Shown here one piece after another: positions 1-11,792 of a stretch of 62,447 nucleotides of DNA. Made by a program: the position numbers and the translations under genes. How positions within the stretch are numbered: position 1 is the first letter of the stretch; each line of letters begins with the position of its first letter. The notes below the pieces were generated by a model. That model was given only the letters and a program-made list of their open reading frames with translations. It was not told the DNA's origin and searched no databases. Origin of the DNA: DASWIG01 sp965371445 (GTDB lineage: Bacteria > Acidobacteriota > Thermoanaerobaculia > Multivoradales > J023); NCBI GenBank assembly GCA_965371445.1, contig CBDUYN010000039.1:1-62447 (forward strand). Reading direction: 5' to 3'.

Positions 1-1029
1 GAGCTGGCGCACGCCCCGCTCGTCGGTGTGGTGGGCGATGACGCGTGGAATCCAGTCGCCGCCGGCGTCGTCGTAACGGCGTAGCCAGACCTCGCCGCGC
101 CCGCCGTCCGGATCCAGGCGTACGAAGTTGTAGCCGTTGCGCTCGCTGTCGGAGCGTTCGTAGCAGGCCGCGGCGGCGACGACGGTGTAGCCGGTGTCGA
201 GCGCCTGGACCCAGTCGCGATGCTCGTGGCCGTGGAGGAGGAAGCGGAAGTCCTTTTGCAGGTCGCGTCCGAAGTCGCCGGCCTCGGCCTCGGCGAGCCA
301 GTTGGGCGGATGATGGACGAGGGCGATCCTGAAGTCGGCGTCGCGGAGTCTCGGCCGCAGGACACCTTGCTGCCAGCCTCCGGCCATCCACAGGCGTCCG
401 TGCTCGCCGTCGCGGCAGCAGGACCAGGCGGAGTTGAAGCCGGCGACGCCGATCCTGAGGCCGCCGACCTCGCGGACGGCGGCGTAGATCAGCCGTTTGG
501 GGTCGTCGAGGAGATGCTTGAAGCCGTGGCGTTCGAGAAAGCTCCGGTAGTCGGCGAGCCGCTCGGCATAGAAACGCCAGCGTTCGGGCTCGTCGGCGAT
601 CAGCCGGCGAACCGGTTCGAGCTCCGTCTGGCCGTCGAGCCAGAACGTTTGCTCGGTCATCACACGGCGGCGGTTGACGTCGTGGTTGCCGGGGACGAGG
701 AAGACGTCCGCAAGCGGAATCTCGGGCTGGAAGGCGGTGCGGACGGCTTCAAGGAATTCGGCGAAGCGTTCGAGCTGTCCGGCGACGGTCTTCGCCGGCT
801 CCGAGCCGATCTCGCCGAAGGCGGCGTCGCCGGTGAAGAATATCAAGTCAGGCCGCAGGTCCTCGTCCTGAAGGCGCTTCAAGTCGTCGATCAGGGTCTC
901 GGTGACGCGTCCGGCGTCCCAGGCGAATTTCGGTGTACAGGCGTGGAGGTCGGAGAGGTGGAGCCAGGTGATCCGGCGGCTCTTGCCGGAACCCTTTGAG
1001 CTCCCGCGTTTTTCGACCTTGCGCTTCAT
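1..1029 (-). CDS. Calcineurin-like metallophosphoesterase, C-terminus outside window
   Basis: The open frame reads 343 codons from ATG at 1029 and leaves the window without a stop. After a basic N-terminus it shows the ordered motifs of the calcineurin-like metallophosphoesterase fold: WLHLSDLHA, FFTGDAAF, VPGNHD and LLHGHEH, which together supply the two-metal site. These enzymes hydrolyse phosphodiesters or phosphomonoesters; the substrate cannot be read here. The start is fixed by an ATGA overlap with the upstream methyltransferase. The catalytic domain looks complete by about residue 300, and the frame continues through a beta-rich stretch (NGYNFVRLDPDGG). A further C-terminal domain may therefore lie off the edge. 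Fold confidence is high, function unknown. Confidence 0.85.
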   Translation of the reverse strand, partial: MKRKVEKRGSSKGSGKSRRITWLHLSDLHACTPKFAWDAGRVTETLIDDLKRLQDEDLRPDLIFFTGDAAFGEIGSEPAKTVAGQLERFAEFLEAVRTAFQPEIPLADVFLVPGNHDVNRRRVMTEQTFWLDGQTELEPVRRLIADEPERWRFYAERLADYRSFLERHGFKHLLDDPKRLIYAAVREVGGLRIGVAGFNSAWSCCRDGEHGRLWMAGGWQQGVLRPRLRDADFRIALVHHPPNWLAEAEAGDFGRDLQKDFRFLLHGHEHRDWVQALDTGYTVVAAAACYERSDSERNGYNFVRLDPDGGRGEVWLRRYDDAGGDWIPRVIAHHTDERGVRQL

Positions 1030-1763
1030 CTCGACCTCAATGGTGGTTGCGTGAGCCTTGGACGCCGCCACACCCCAAGCACCGACTTCCCCACCCGATA
1101 CCCCAGCAGCGGATCGATGAGACGCGACAGCGGCACCATCCACTTGTCCCAGACCCAGAGCTGCCGGCGCGTCGGCATGCTCTGCGACAGGAGCCAGCGA
1201 TTGGCCGACGAGGCCAGCATGCCCACGGCGTCGAGGTAGCGCAGACATACCCGCTCGAGCCCGTCCGGGACCGCGGCGTCCAGCGTACGGCGGGTATAAC
1301 GGCGGTAGTGACCGATGGCCTCGTCGAAGGGCGTGAAGAGCCAGCCGTGGGCGGGCGCGACGACGACGAGGCATCCTCCCGGCGCAAGACGCTCGGCCGC
1401 CCGCTTCGCTTCCGCCCCGTCGTCCTCGACATGTTCCAGGACGTCGATGTAGAGGACCGCGTCGAAGAGCTCCTCGCGGTCCAGGTCTTCGAGGGTCCCG
1501 GTCGCCGTCGAGCAACAGCGAGGGAGCTCGCCGCGGCTCACCTGGAGGTCGATCTGCTCAAGCAGCTCCGGATCCCGTTCGAGACAGAGCCAGAGGTCCT
1601 GCTCTGCCTCACAGAGCACGGCCGTCGTCCCTCCGATGCCGGCGCCGACCTCGAGCACCCGCCGTCCGAGGTACGGCCGGACCATCGACTTGTAGTAGGC
1701 CTTCCAGCGCGTCGCCTCGGCGAAGAGTCCGAGCTCGTCGCCGACGTAGGTAGGATCGCTCAT
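1026..1763 (-). CDS. Class I SAM-dependent methyltransferase
   Basis: A 245-aa protein with Rossmann methyltransferase motifs. Motif I is VLEVGAGIGGTT, an acidic residue follows strand 2 (CLERDPEL), and DAVLYIDVLEHVEDD is the usual post-motif II in UbiE/MT11-type enzymes, followed by LAPGGCLVVVAP. I chose ATG 1763 over an upstream ATG at 1787 because it makes an ATGA overlap with the glycosyltransferase stop. The 3' end makes another ATGA overlap with the metallophosphoesterase. The HYRRYT motif is common in methyltransferases located beside DPM-type glycosyltransferases. The likely role is modification of a lipid-linked or envelope glycan, inferred from the neighbour only; the substrate is unknown. 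Confidence 0.85.
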   Translation of the reverse strand: MSDPTYVGDELGLFAEATRWKAYYKSMVRPYLGRRVLEVGAGIGGTTAVLCEAEQDLWLCLERDPELLEQIDLQVSRGELPRCCSTATGTLEDLDREELFDAVLYIDVLEHVEDDGAEAKRAAERLAPGGCLVVVAPAHGWLFTPFDEAIGHYRRYTRRTLDAAVPDGLERVCLRYLDAVGMLASSANRWLLSQSMPTRRQLWVWDKWMVPLSRLIDPLLGYRVGKSVLGVWRRPRLTQPPLRSR

Positions 1764-2767
1764 GGCTCCCGCGTCACTTCGAGGCATCGGGCGACAAAGT
1801 AGCCGTAGTCGCGGGCCGGCAGGAAGGACGCGCCTTGCCGGCCGGCGAGCATGAGGAAGACGAACATGGCCGTGGCGACGAGCAGCTGCAACAGAACGGC
1901 AAGCACCAGGAGGAGCGGATAGAGCCAGGCGGAGACCACCGCCTCGGCCGAGACGACGGCGACGGCGGTGGCGACGAGCCCAACGCCGAGGAGGGCCGTG
2001 AAGAGCACCATCGCCATCAACAACCGTACGCCGATCACGTGGCTGTAAACCGAAAGCGCCGAGAGCCCATGGACGACGAGGGCCGTGAAGCTCATCGTCG
2101 AGCGTCCGCCGAGCCGTGGCGCGCGGTGCGTCGGAATCGTCTCGTATTCGATGCGCGAGTTGACGACAGCCGCCGCGTAGTGGTTCCAGGTCTCAGAGGT
2201 GACGACCAGCCGGTCGAGGGCTCGCGGCGGAATGACGCTGAAATTGCCGAAGCTGATGCCACGGCCGGTCAAGACGCGGTGCAAGAGCACGTAGAGGAGG
2301 TAGAAGAAGCGGAAAAAAAAGGTTTCGGAACGCCTCTGGCGCGCTGCAAAGACGATCCGCCGGCCGCCGTTTTCCCGCAGCTGGCGAAGGAGCCGCGGGA
2401 TGTCGCGTGGATCGTCCTCGCCGTCACCGTCCATGACGAGGACCGGCCGGCCGGCGAAGCTCTCGTGGACGTAGGCGAGGCCGATCGCGATCGCCCTCTG
2501 GTGGCCGAGGTTGCGCCGCAGCTCGAGGATCGAGAGGCTCCCTACCACCCGCAGCTTCGGAGGGCGAAACGCCTCTTCGTGGGCCACGCTCGAGCCGTCG
2601 TCGACGAGCACCGCGCCGGCCTCAAGACCGTGCTCCGCCAGGACGGCGTCGATCGCGGCCAGGAGCTTTGCGGCGACGTCCCACTCGTTGAAGACGGGGA
2701 TCAGGAGGAGGGGCGAGGCACGGCCGGTTTCGCGGCGGCCGGGTGAGGTCGTTTGTCCATCCGACAT
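1760..2767 (-). CDS. Family 2 glycosyltransferase, DPM1/GtrB-like, with C-terminal membrane helices
   Basis: The GT-A domain of family 2 begins at LLIPVFNEWDVAAKLL, followed by VLVDDGSS (nucleotide binding) and VLVMDGDGEDDPRDIP (DxD-type metal site). The C-terminal third has two hydrophobic segments, near LLMAMVLFTALLGVGLVATA and LYPLLLVLAVLLQLLVATA. This is the layout of polyprenyl-phosphate glycosyltransferases such as GtrB/ArnC. The expected reaction is transfer of a sugar from a nucleotide donor to a polyprenyl phosphate at the inner membrane. ATG 2767 is preferred to 2806, as the extra N-terminus is unlike the family. It is transcribed divergently from the YfhO-like gene with about 70 bp between starts, and coupled to the downstream methyltransferase. 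Confidence 0.85.
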   Translation of the reverse strand: MSDGQTTSPGRRETGRASPLLLIPVFNEWDVAAKLLAAIDAVLAEHGLEAGAVLVDDGSSVAHEEAFRPPKLRVVGSLSILELRRNLGHQRAIAIGLAYVHESFAGRPVLVMDGDGEDDPRDIPRLLRQLRENGGRRIVFAARQRRSETFFFRFFYLLYVLLHRVLTGRGISFGNFSVIPPRALDRLVVTSETWNHYAAAVVNSRIEYETIPTHRAPRLGGRSTMSFTALVVHGLSALSVYSHVIGVRLLMAMVLFTALLGVGLVATAVAVVSAEAVVSAWLYPLLLVLAVLLQLLVATAMFVFLMLAGRQGASFLPARDYGYFVARCLEVTREP

Positions 2768-2837
2768 AGGGCCTTCGAGGATATAGAGATCCCGGAGGCC
2801 AGGCAAGTGGGCCGCCGCCTGCTAAGATCGCTGCGCC

Positions 2838-4913
2838 TTGAGCTACGCAACCGACAGCCGACCCTCCCCGTCCCTGCGCCACGAATGGGTGGCGGCCGGC
2901 GTCCTGTTGCTCGTCGCGGCGGGCTACTTCGCCGCTCTCGAGACCGTACAGCCCTACTACTTCCTCTGGGACGACAACTCGAGCTACTTCCTGCCCTTCT
3001 ACGTCCACAACTACGAGTCGCTCGTCGGCTTCGGGGAGCTACCGCACGTCAACTACCACCAGTACCTGGGGCATTCGTACCTGGCGAGCGGCCAGCCGGC
3101 GGTGCTCTATCCACCGCTCTACGCTGGTCTCGCCCTGGCGCGTCTTTTCACCGGGGACCTGCGCGCGGTGGTCGACGTCCTGGTGGTGTTGCATCTGCTC
3201 GCCTCGGCGCTCGGCATGTTCGTCCTGCTGCGTCGTCTGCGGATCTCGCCGCTGGTGGCCGTCGGCACGGCGCTCCTGTGGATGAGCTTCCCCTTTGTCG
3301 TTCAGGTGGCGCGCAACTGGCTGTGGGTGGCCTACGTGGCGGCTTACCTGCCCTGGAACCTGTGGTTGTTGGACCGGCTCTGCGAGCGGCCCGGCGCGTC
3401 GCGGATCCTGGCGTTGGCGGCGGTGAAGGCGCTGCTCGTCTACCAGGGCTACGTCCAGTACGCCGTCTTGCTGGTGCTTTTTGAAGGGCTTCTCCTCCTG
3501 CTGCGTTGGGTTTTTGACCGCCGGGAGGAGGCGTCCTGGTGGCGCCAGGCGCTCTCCTACGCCGCGGCGCAGGCGGCGAGCGTCGCCCTGGCGGCGCCGC
3601 TCCTGGTGCCGATGTTCCACGCCAAGGCCGTCTCGGCCTACCGGACCGGGGCGCTTTCCTTTTCGGAGTTCATCTCGCTTTCCCTGCCGTGGAAGGCGTT
3701 TTTTGCCGCGCAGGTCTTTCAGATGGAGCCGCGGGTGATCCACGAGGCGTCGGGCGTGCTCTTCTACGTCGGCCTGCCGAGCCTGGCCGCTCTGGCCGCG
3801 CTCGCCCTGCGCCATGACCGGCGGCGGTTCCTGATCGCCGCGGCGGTGGCGCTCGTCGCGCTGGTGCTCTCGACCCGCGCCTACGGCATGATGTACCACC
3901 TGCCGCTTTTGTCCAGCTTCCGCTGGCCGTTCAAGAGCTTCCTCTTCTGCCTCCTCTTCCTGACGGTGGCGCTCGCCGGCGCCTTCGACGCTCTGTGGCG
4001 GCACCGGCGACCCGTGGTTCGCCTCCTCGGAGCGGGGCTTCTGCTGGCGGGTCTCGTGACCCACGCGGTCTTCGCCCTTTCTCCCGCCTGGAGCGGCGTC
4101 TTCGGTCCGAACCGCGTCGACCGGAGCGTCGCCGAGATGCGCCGCGAGGCGGCCGAGCGCCTGCCGCTCTCGGCGGGCCGCATCGTCTCTCTGTGGATGA
4201 ACCCGTCGCAACCGCGGATCCATCGCCTGTTGATCTTCAACTACGCGACGCTGGTCCGGGGCTTTCACCTCGGAGGCTACGAGCCGATGATCTCCAAAGA
4301 GCACCTGGAGCTGGCGGTGAACCTCGAGTACTCGAACATCTTCCGCTACGAGCTCACCGAGGAGGCGCTGGCCTATCTCAGCTCCTGGTCGGTGCGTTTC
4401 CTCGTCGCGCCCGACGAAGAGCGCTTCGGTCCGACCTTCGCGCGCTTCCCGCAGCTGCGGCGGATCTCACAAGACGACGGCATCGTCGTCTACGAGAACA
4501 CCTTGGCCGAGCCCTTCGCCTACCTGATCCAGCCGGGCGGCCCGGTGGTGCCGGTCGAGGTCGAGTGGCGTCCGAGCTCGGTACGGCTTCGGACCGCGGG
4601 CCGCGGCGGGCTGCTGCGCCTCGCCGTCGCGCCGCTTCCCTGGTACGTGTACTCGCTCGACGGCGAAGACGCCGGGGCCGTCGCCTACGACGACGAGCGC
4701 CACGTCGTCCTCGAGGTGCCGCCCGGCGTCGAGGTCGTCGAGGTGCGCTACGTCGACGTGCCTTTCCTCGTCGGCGTCGGCGTCGCCGCCGCTTTTCTCC
4801 TCGCGGTGGGTGCGACGTGGGCGCGGCGAGGGTTCACGGAGGCAACCATCTATGCTAAGAATGTGAGGACCGGGCACCGCCCTGTGGAGAGTACTTCGGG
4901 ATTCCAACGATGA
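2838..4913 (+). CDS. YfhO-like polytopic membrane protein (GT-C superfamily)
   Basis: A 691-aa protein with about a dozen hydrophobic segments over residues 15-435, a soluble C-terminal region (about 440-645) and one last membrane helix (FLVGVGVAAAFLLAVGATW). The first periplasmic loop has WDDNSSYFLPFY, matching the acidic loop motif of GT-C/YfhO proteins. YfhO family members take part in glycosylation of wall or lipid-linked polymers using lipid-linked sugars. The TTG start at 2838 is the only well-placed one. The stop overlaps the next gene as ATGA, so it is coupled to the FHA protein. Pairing with the divergent DPM-like transferase suggests one envelope glycosylation locus; that link is inference. 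Confidence 0.75.
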   Translation: MSYATDSRPSPSLRHEWVAAGVLLLVAAGYFAALETVQPYYFLWDDNSSYFLPFYVHNYESLVGFGELPHVNYHQYLGHSYLASGQPAVLYPPLYAGLALARLFTGDLRAVVDVLVVLHLLASALGMFVLLRRLRISPLVAVGTALLWMSFPFVVQVARNWLWVAYVAAYLPWNLWLLDRLCERPGASRILALAAVKALLVYQGYVQYAVLLVLFEGLLLLLRWVFDRREEASWWRQALSYAAAQAASVALAAPLLVPMFHAKAVSAYRTGALSFSEFISLSLPWKAFFAAQVFQMEPRVIHEASGVLFYVGLPSLAALAALALRHDRRRFLIAAAVALVALVLSTRAYGMMYHLPLLSSFRWPFKSFLFCLLFLTVALAGAFDALWRHRRPVVRLLGAGLLLAGLVTHAVFALSPAWSGVFGPNRVDRSVAEMRREAAERLPLSAGRIVSLWMNPSQPRIHRLLIFNYATLVRGFHLGGYEPMISKEHLELAVNLEYSNIFRYELTEEALAYLSSWSVRFLVAPDEERFGPTFARFPQLRRISQDDGIVVYENTLAEPFAYLIQPGGPVVPVEVEWRPSSVRLRTAGRGGLLRLAVAPLPWYVYSLDGEDAGAVAYDDERHVVLEVPPGVEVVEVRYVDVPFLVGVGVAAAFLLAVGATWARRGFTEATIYAKNVRTGHRPVESTSGFQR

Positions 4914-5995
4914 GTGAGACGTTCACGATCCGCTGTCCCTCGTGCCAGGCAGAGTATGCGATTCCGGCATCCATTCATGAGGGGCTCAAGGGAAAATCCG
5001 TCACCTGCGAGAGCTGCGCTGAGCCCTGGGTTCCCTTGCCGGCTTCGGGGCTGCTCGCGAAGTTGCGGGGAAAGCCGCGCGAGCTGGGCATCGACCTGAC
5101 GCCCTATCAGTTGGGGGCGGAAGACCTGTTCTCCCTTTCGGGTCCGGATCCGGGATCCGATTCGACTGCCGAGCTCTCTTCGGAGCTCCTCGCCGAGCCT
5201 GCCAGGACCGCGGTATCGCCGCCTTCCTCGCTCCGGATCTTCGCCTACGGGCCGGATCTCGAGCACAGCGGCGTTTACGATCTCGGCCGGCGAAGCTTCC
5301 TCATCGGACGCCGCGGCTGCCACCTCGACTTGGCGCAGGCTTCGATTCCGGATCGGGCCATCCGGATCCGTGCTGGCGAGAAGGGCCTGGGCTTCGAGGG
5401 GATCGGCGACTTCTCCGTCCCGCTGGACACGATCTCGATCCAGGCCGGCCAGATCAAGCCCGGATCCAGCCTGACCCTGCGGCTCGATCCCTACCAGGTG
5501 GTCCTCGAGACGAGCGACGCGCCGGGCGAGGCGATCGCCGACCTCGAAAAGCTGGCTCCCAAGACGGCTCCGTTCCCGCAGCCCGACATCCGGGACCAGC
5601 TGGCGCCCGTGGCTCGGTCCGCCAGCCTGGAGCAGACGACGCTCGACCTGGGTGCCAGCACCTATGCATCCAGAAGCCGCAGTCCCGCCCAGGGCGTGGA
5701 CATCGCCCTGATCGGAATCGAAGGTCCGTACAAGGGCAGGAGCTTTCGGGTGAGAAAGAGCCTGATCCTGGTCGGCCGCACGGCGGGCGATCTCGTCATT
5801 CCCGACGAGCTCGTCTCGGCGAAGCACGCTCAGCTGGAGGTTCTCGGTCCCGGGGAGTACGCGCTGAAAGACTTCGCGTCGACCAACGGGACGACCGTGA
5901 ACGACCGGCCGATCTCAGTCACGCGTCTGCGCAACGGCGACGTCATCGCCTTCGGAGGCGTCAAGTTCAAGTTCGTCGCCAAACCCAATCGCTGA
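4910..5995 (+). CDS. Zinc-ribbon and FHA domain protein
   Basis: The N-terminus is an MJ0042-type zinc ribbon with two CxxC pairs (CPSC near residue 9 and CESC near residue 34). A degenerate FHA-like fold follows at about 105-205 (SFLIGRRGCH). The C-terminal FHA domain (about 262-358) is canonical, with ILVGRTAGD, SAKHAQ and the phosphothreonine-binding STNGTTVND signature. FHA domains bind phosphothreonine peptides, and the next gene 56 bp downstream is a Ser/Thr kinase. The simplest model is that this protein is a substrate or adaptor of that kinase. Translation is coupled to the membrane protein upstream through an ATGA overlap. The product has no signal peptide and should be cytoplasmic. 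Confidence 0.85.
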   Translation: MSETFTIRCPSCQAEYAIPASIHEGLKGKSVTCESCAEPWVPLPASGLLAKLRGKPRELGIDLTPYQLGAEDLFSLSGPDPGSDSTAELSSELLAEPARTAVSPPSSLRIFAYGPDLEHSGVYDLGRRSFLIGRRGCHLDLAQASIPDRAIRIRAGEKGLGFEGIGDFSVPLDTISIQAGQIKPGSSLTLRLDPYQVVLETSDAPGEAIADLEKLAPKTAPFPQPDIRDQLAPVARSASLEQTTLDLGASTYASRSRSPAQGVDIALIGIEGPYKGRSFRVRKSLILVGRTAGDLVIPDELVSAKHAQLEVLGPGEYALKDFASTNGTTVNDRPISVTRLRNGDVIAFGGVKFKFVAKPNR

Positions 5996-6051
5996 CGGAA
6001 ACGGAGCGTAGGAGCGCAACAAGCCCTCTTGATCCCGGCCGAGGCACACCG

Positions 6052-7857
6052 ATGCAGCCCGAGAACATGACGATCGTCCCAAGAGTCTCCGGCAAGGTCG
6101 GTCGTTACCGGGTGCTCTCCGAGTTGGGAAGAGGAGCGATGGGGCGGGTCTACCTGGCCGAAGACCCGAATATCGGGCGCAGGATCGCCCTCAAGGTCCT
6201 CTATCCGGAGGCGATGGACATCCAGGCGACGAAGGAGTTCCGGAAGCGCTTCGTCACCGAGGCGAGGGCCGCCGGACGGCTCAACCATTCCGGAATCGTC
6301 ACGGTCTACGACGCCGGCACCGATCCGGAGACGGGTCACTCGTTCATCGCCATGGAGTTGGTGGAGGGGAAACCGCTCGAAGAGCTCCTGGGGCAGCAGC
6401 GAAGGCTTCCCGCCGCCACCGCGGTCGCCGTCGCCTCCGAGGTCGCCCGTGCCCTCGACTACGCCCACCGGCAGGGGGTCGTGCACCGCGACATCAAGCC
6501 GGCGAACATTCTCCTCGGCGCCGAAGGCCAGGTCAAGGTCACGGATTTCGGCGTCGCGAAGCTCGGCGTGGGGTCGCAGACGATGGCCGGACAAATCCTC
6601 GGCACCCCGGCCTTCATGTCGCCGGAGCAGGTACGCAGCGAACCGATCGACGGGCGCTCGGACCTGTTCTCCCTCGGAACCGTCCTCTACCAATGCCTGA
6701 CCGGGCAAAACCCGTTCAGCGCCGACTCGATCGCCAGCATATCTTACAAGATCGTCAATGCCGATCCCGCTCCCGTCCAGGCCTATGACCCGGACCTGCC
6801 GGACGCTCTTGCGGCGGTCGTCGACCGGGCTCTCAAGAAGCTCCCGGAGGAACGCTTCGAGAGCGGCGCCGAGCTCGCCGAGGCTCTCGCCTCCCTCGGC
6901 ACGCTGCCGGAGTCCCAGCCCCCCCTGGGCGCGGCGCGGGAGCCGGATGCCGGCAAGGTTGCGGAGCGTGATCCGTCGCAGCTCGGCGCCACGGTCGTCG
7001 CGGCGGGCCGGACAGAGGAGACCTCGCCGGGTCAACCTGACGCCGACGGCCGTCCGGCCGTACCCAAGATCCGCTGGCGAGTCGCCGGGGCTGCTCTCGC
7101 GGTCTTGCTGCTCGGCCTGGGCTTGACGGCCTTCATCGTCGGACGCTCCTCCGAGCCGGTTGGCGAAGAAGGCCCGGCCCTCGTCCGACCCTCTCCCGAG
7201 CCGGTCGGTGAAAGCGCGGCCCTCGTCCGACGCTCTCCCGAGCCGGTCGGTGAAAGCGAAGAAGGCCCGGCCCTCGTCCGACGCTCTCCCGAGCCGGTCG
7301 GCGAAAGCGGTTCGGCCGTCGTCGCAGATGACCGGGCGACCACCCCGCCGCCGGGTGAGGAGGAAGAGCAGGCGGGCGAGACCGAGGACCAGGGAGACCC
7401 GCTCCCGGAGCCCGCGGATCTGCCGGAGGCCGCGGCGCCCGAAGAGCCCGCGGATCTGCCGGAGGCCGCGGCGCCCGAAGAGCCCGCGGATCTGCCGGAG
7501 GTCGCGGCGCCTGAAGAGCCCGCGGCGGCGAGCGCCCCGGCCGCCACCCTGGAGCTGCGCCACGAAAACCACCTCCGCCAAGCCTGGATGTCCGTCTGGA
7601 TCGACGGCGAGCGGGTCTGGTCGGAGGAGATGATCGGTCCCAAGAGTGTCTTCAAGCGGGCCCTCGGACAGAAGGTCCGAGCCACGATCTCCACGTCCGC
7701 CGGAAGGCACTTGATCGAGGTGCGGATTTCCGAGAAGTCGATGAAGGTCGACGCTGGCGAGAGCATCCGGGCCTCTTTTTCCGCCGGAGAGACCCGGCAG
7801 CTCGAAGTCTCGCTGAAACGACGCTCCAACCAGCTCCGATTGAGCTGGGTGGAGTGA
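6052..7857 (+). CDS. Membrane-anchored eukaryote-like Ser/Thr protein kinase
   Basis: A complete Hanks-type kinase domain occupies about residues 17-280: glycine loop ELGRGAMGRVY, ALKVLYP lysine, VVHRDIKPANILL catalytic loop, VTDFGVAKL, and GTPAFMSPEQV. A transmembrane helix (VAGAALAVLLLGLGLTAFIV) lies near residue 350. Outside it is a low-complexity linker made of two tandem repeats, then a C-terminal beta-rich domain of about 100 residues with MSVWIDGERVWSEE, resembling PEGA-like or cell-surface ligand domains. The architecture is that of PknB-class receptors: cytoplasmic kinase, extracytoplasmic sensor. The likely phospho-binding partner is the FHA protein just upstream. It ends about 46 bp from the convergent yceH. 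Confidence 0.93.
   Translation: MQPENMTIVPRVSGKVGRYRVLSELGRGAMGRVYLAEDPNIGRRIALKVLYPEAMDIQATKEFRKRFVTEARAAGRLNHSGIVTVYDAGTDPETGHSFIAMELVEGKPLEELLGQQRRLPAATAVAVASEVARALDYAHRQGVVHRDIKPANILLGAEGQVKVTDFGVAKLGVGSQTMAGQILGTPAFMSPEQVRSEPIDGRSDLFSLGTVLYQCLTGQNPFSADSIASISYKIVNADPAPVQAYDPDLPDALAAVVDRALKKLPEERFESGAELAEALASLGTLPESQPPLGAAREPDAGKVAERDPSQLGATVVAAGRTEETSPGQPDADGRPAVPKIRWRVAGAALAVLLLGLGLTAFIVGRSSEPVGEEGPALVRPSPEPVGESAALVRRSPEPVGESEEGPALVRRSPEPVGESGSAVVADDRATTPPPGEEEEQAGETEDQGDPLPEPADLPEAAAPEEPADLPEAAAPEEPADLPEVAAPEEPAAASAPAATLELRHENHLRQAWMSVWIDGERVWSEEMIGPKSVFKRALGQKVRATISTSAGRHLIEVRISEKSMKVDAGESIRASFSAGETRQLEVSLKRRSNQLRLSWVE
7151..7310 (+). repeat. Tandem repeat encoding PEPVGES...ALVRR units in the kinase linker
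   Basis: Three full units and one partial unit of 42-51 bp encode variants of EPVGE(S)EEGPALVRRSP. Units differ by loss or gain of the EEGP codons, the pattern expected of replication slippage. They sit directly outside the transmembrane helix of the kinase, so they probably set the length of the stalk. Confidence 0.8.
7411..7518 (+). repeat. Three 36-bp tandem repeats encoding PADLPEAAAPEE
   Basis: Units at 7411-7446, 7447-7482 and 7483-7518 are identical except for two substitutions in the third. They encode a Pro/Ala/Glu-rich rod between the transmembrane segment and the C-terminal domain of the kinase. Confidence 0.9.
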
Positions 7858-7903
7858 GCCCTGCATTGAGGATCGACCAGGGGGCCGATGTCGGAACCGG
7901 CTC

Positions 7904-8608
7904 TCATTCGTACCCCAGGTCGTCGCGCAGGCTTTGGAGGTGCTCCGTCAGCTCCGAGACCGTCGACCGGAGCTCGTCGACGCTCTCCTCGAGCCGTTCG
8001 AGCCGTTCGTCGTAGGGAGACTTCCGGGGCGCCGCGACGGCTTCGGCGCCCGCCGGAGCGACGGCGGGGGGAGCCGGCGCGGCGGCCGCGGCGGCCGTTT
8101 CCCGCGGATCGCCCGCGGCGCTTTCGAGGTGCATCCAGCGCGTCTCGCGCTTGCCCGGCTGCCGCGGCAGCTCGCAGGCGAGCGCGTCGAAGCCTTCGGC
8201 AAGCGAGCGAAGCGCCTCCTCGACCTCGGCGGTCGACTCAAAAGCGCACATCCGCTCGCTGCGGGTGCGAAGCTCGCCGACGGTCTGCGGACCGCGCAGC
8301 AGGAGCAGGGTCAAGATCGCCTTGGTCTTGCGGTTGAGCTCCCAGCGCCGGTCGAGGCTGTGCTGCCAGCGCTCCACCCGGGTCCCCTGAGAACGCCACA
8401 CCAGGACGTCCTCGCGCAACCGGTCGAGCGCCTCGACGACGTCGGTCTCGGTGAGGCTCGTCACCGGGTCGCGGTTCGACTTCTGGTTGCAGGCGGCGAT
8501 CAAGGCGTTCGCCGTCATGGGGTACTGATCCGGCGTGGTCTGCTCCTTTTCGAGCAGCGCTCCCAGCACGCGGATCTCGGTCGGATCGAGCTTGCGCGTT
8601 CGCGACAT
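7904..8608 (-). CDS. yceH: YceH family protein (DUF480)
   Basis: A 234-aa protein whose first 175 residues match the YceH/DUF480 family. It starts with LDPTEIRVLGALLEKEQTTPDQYPMT, followed by ACNQKSNRDPV and LLRGPQTVGELRTRSERM, which are the two winged-helix units of the family. The C-terminus has an Ala/Pro linker and a heptad-like segment (ERLEESVDELRSTVSELTEH) that probably forms a coiled coil. Family members are conserved but of unknown cellular role. The start is supported by the family N-terminus and an AGGAGGG-like sequence upstream. It is convergent with the kinase gene and has no operon partner. Confidence 0.88.
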   Translation of the reverse strand: MSRTRKLDPTEIRVLGALLEKEQTTPDQYPMTANALIAACNQKSNRDPVTSLTETDVVEALDRLREDVLVWRSQGTRVERWQHSLDRRWELNRKTKAILTLLLLRGPQTVGELRTRSERMCAFESTAEVEEALRSLAEGFDALACELPRQPGKRETRWMHLESAAGDPRETAAAAAAPAPPAVAPAGAEAVAAPRKSPYDERLERLEESVDELRSTVSELTEHLQSLRDDLGYE

Positions 8609-8835
8609 GGTCCTGCCCTCCTGAGAGCCCTGAGGGTATCAGGAGGGGGCGTTCGGTGCCTACCGTCCCCTGGGGGGAACGAGGGGGGCGTTCACTAGCC
8701 GAACAGCCCCAAAAGGGTAGGCCGCGGCCCCGCCCCGCGGCGCCTTCCCGCCGCCGGACACCCTCGGATATGATGGCGGTCCATCGGCCGTTCGCGCGGC
8801 GTCGTCCATCCACAACCGTCCATAGGCCCTAGAAC

Positions 8836-11754
<2,919 letters not shown>

Positions 11755-11792
11755 CGCCTTCGGCTCCGGCCGCCCTGCCGTCGGAATCGACG

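Noticed and set aside
8609..8835. Glycine riboswitch upstream of gcvP
   Set aside because: No conserved glycine-aptamer core was found in the 227 bp; only GC-rich stretches are present.
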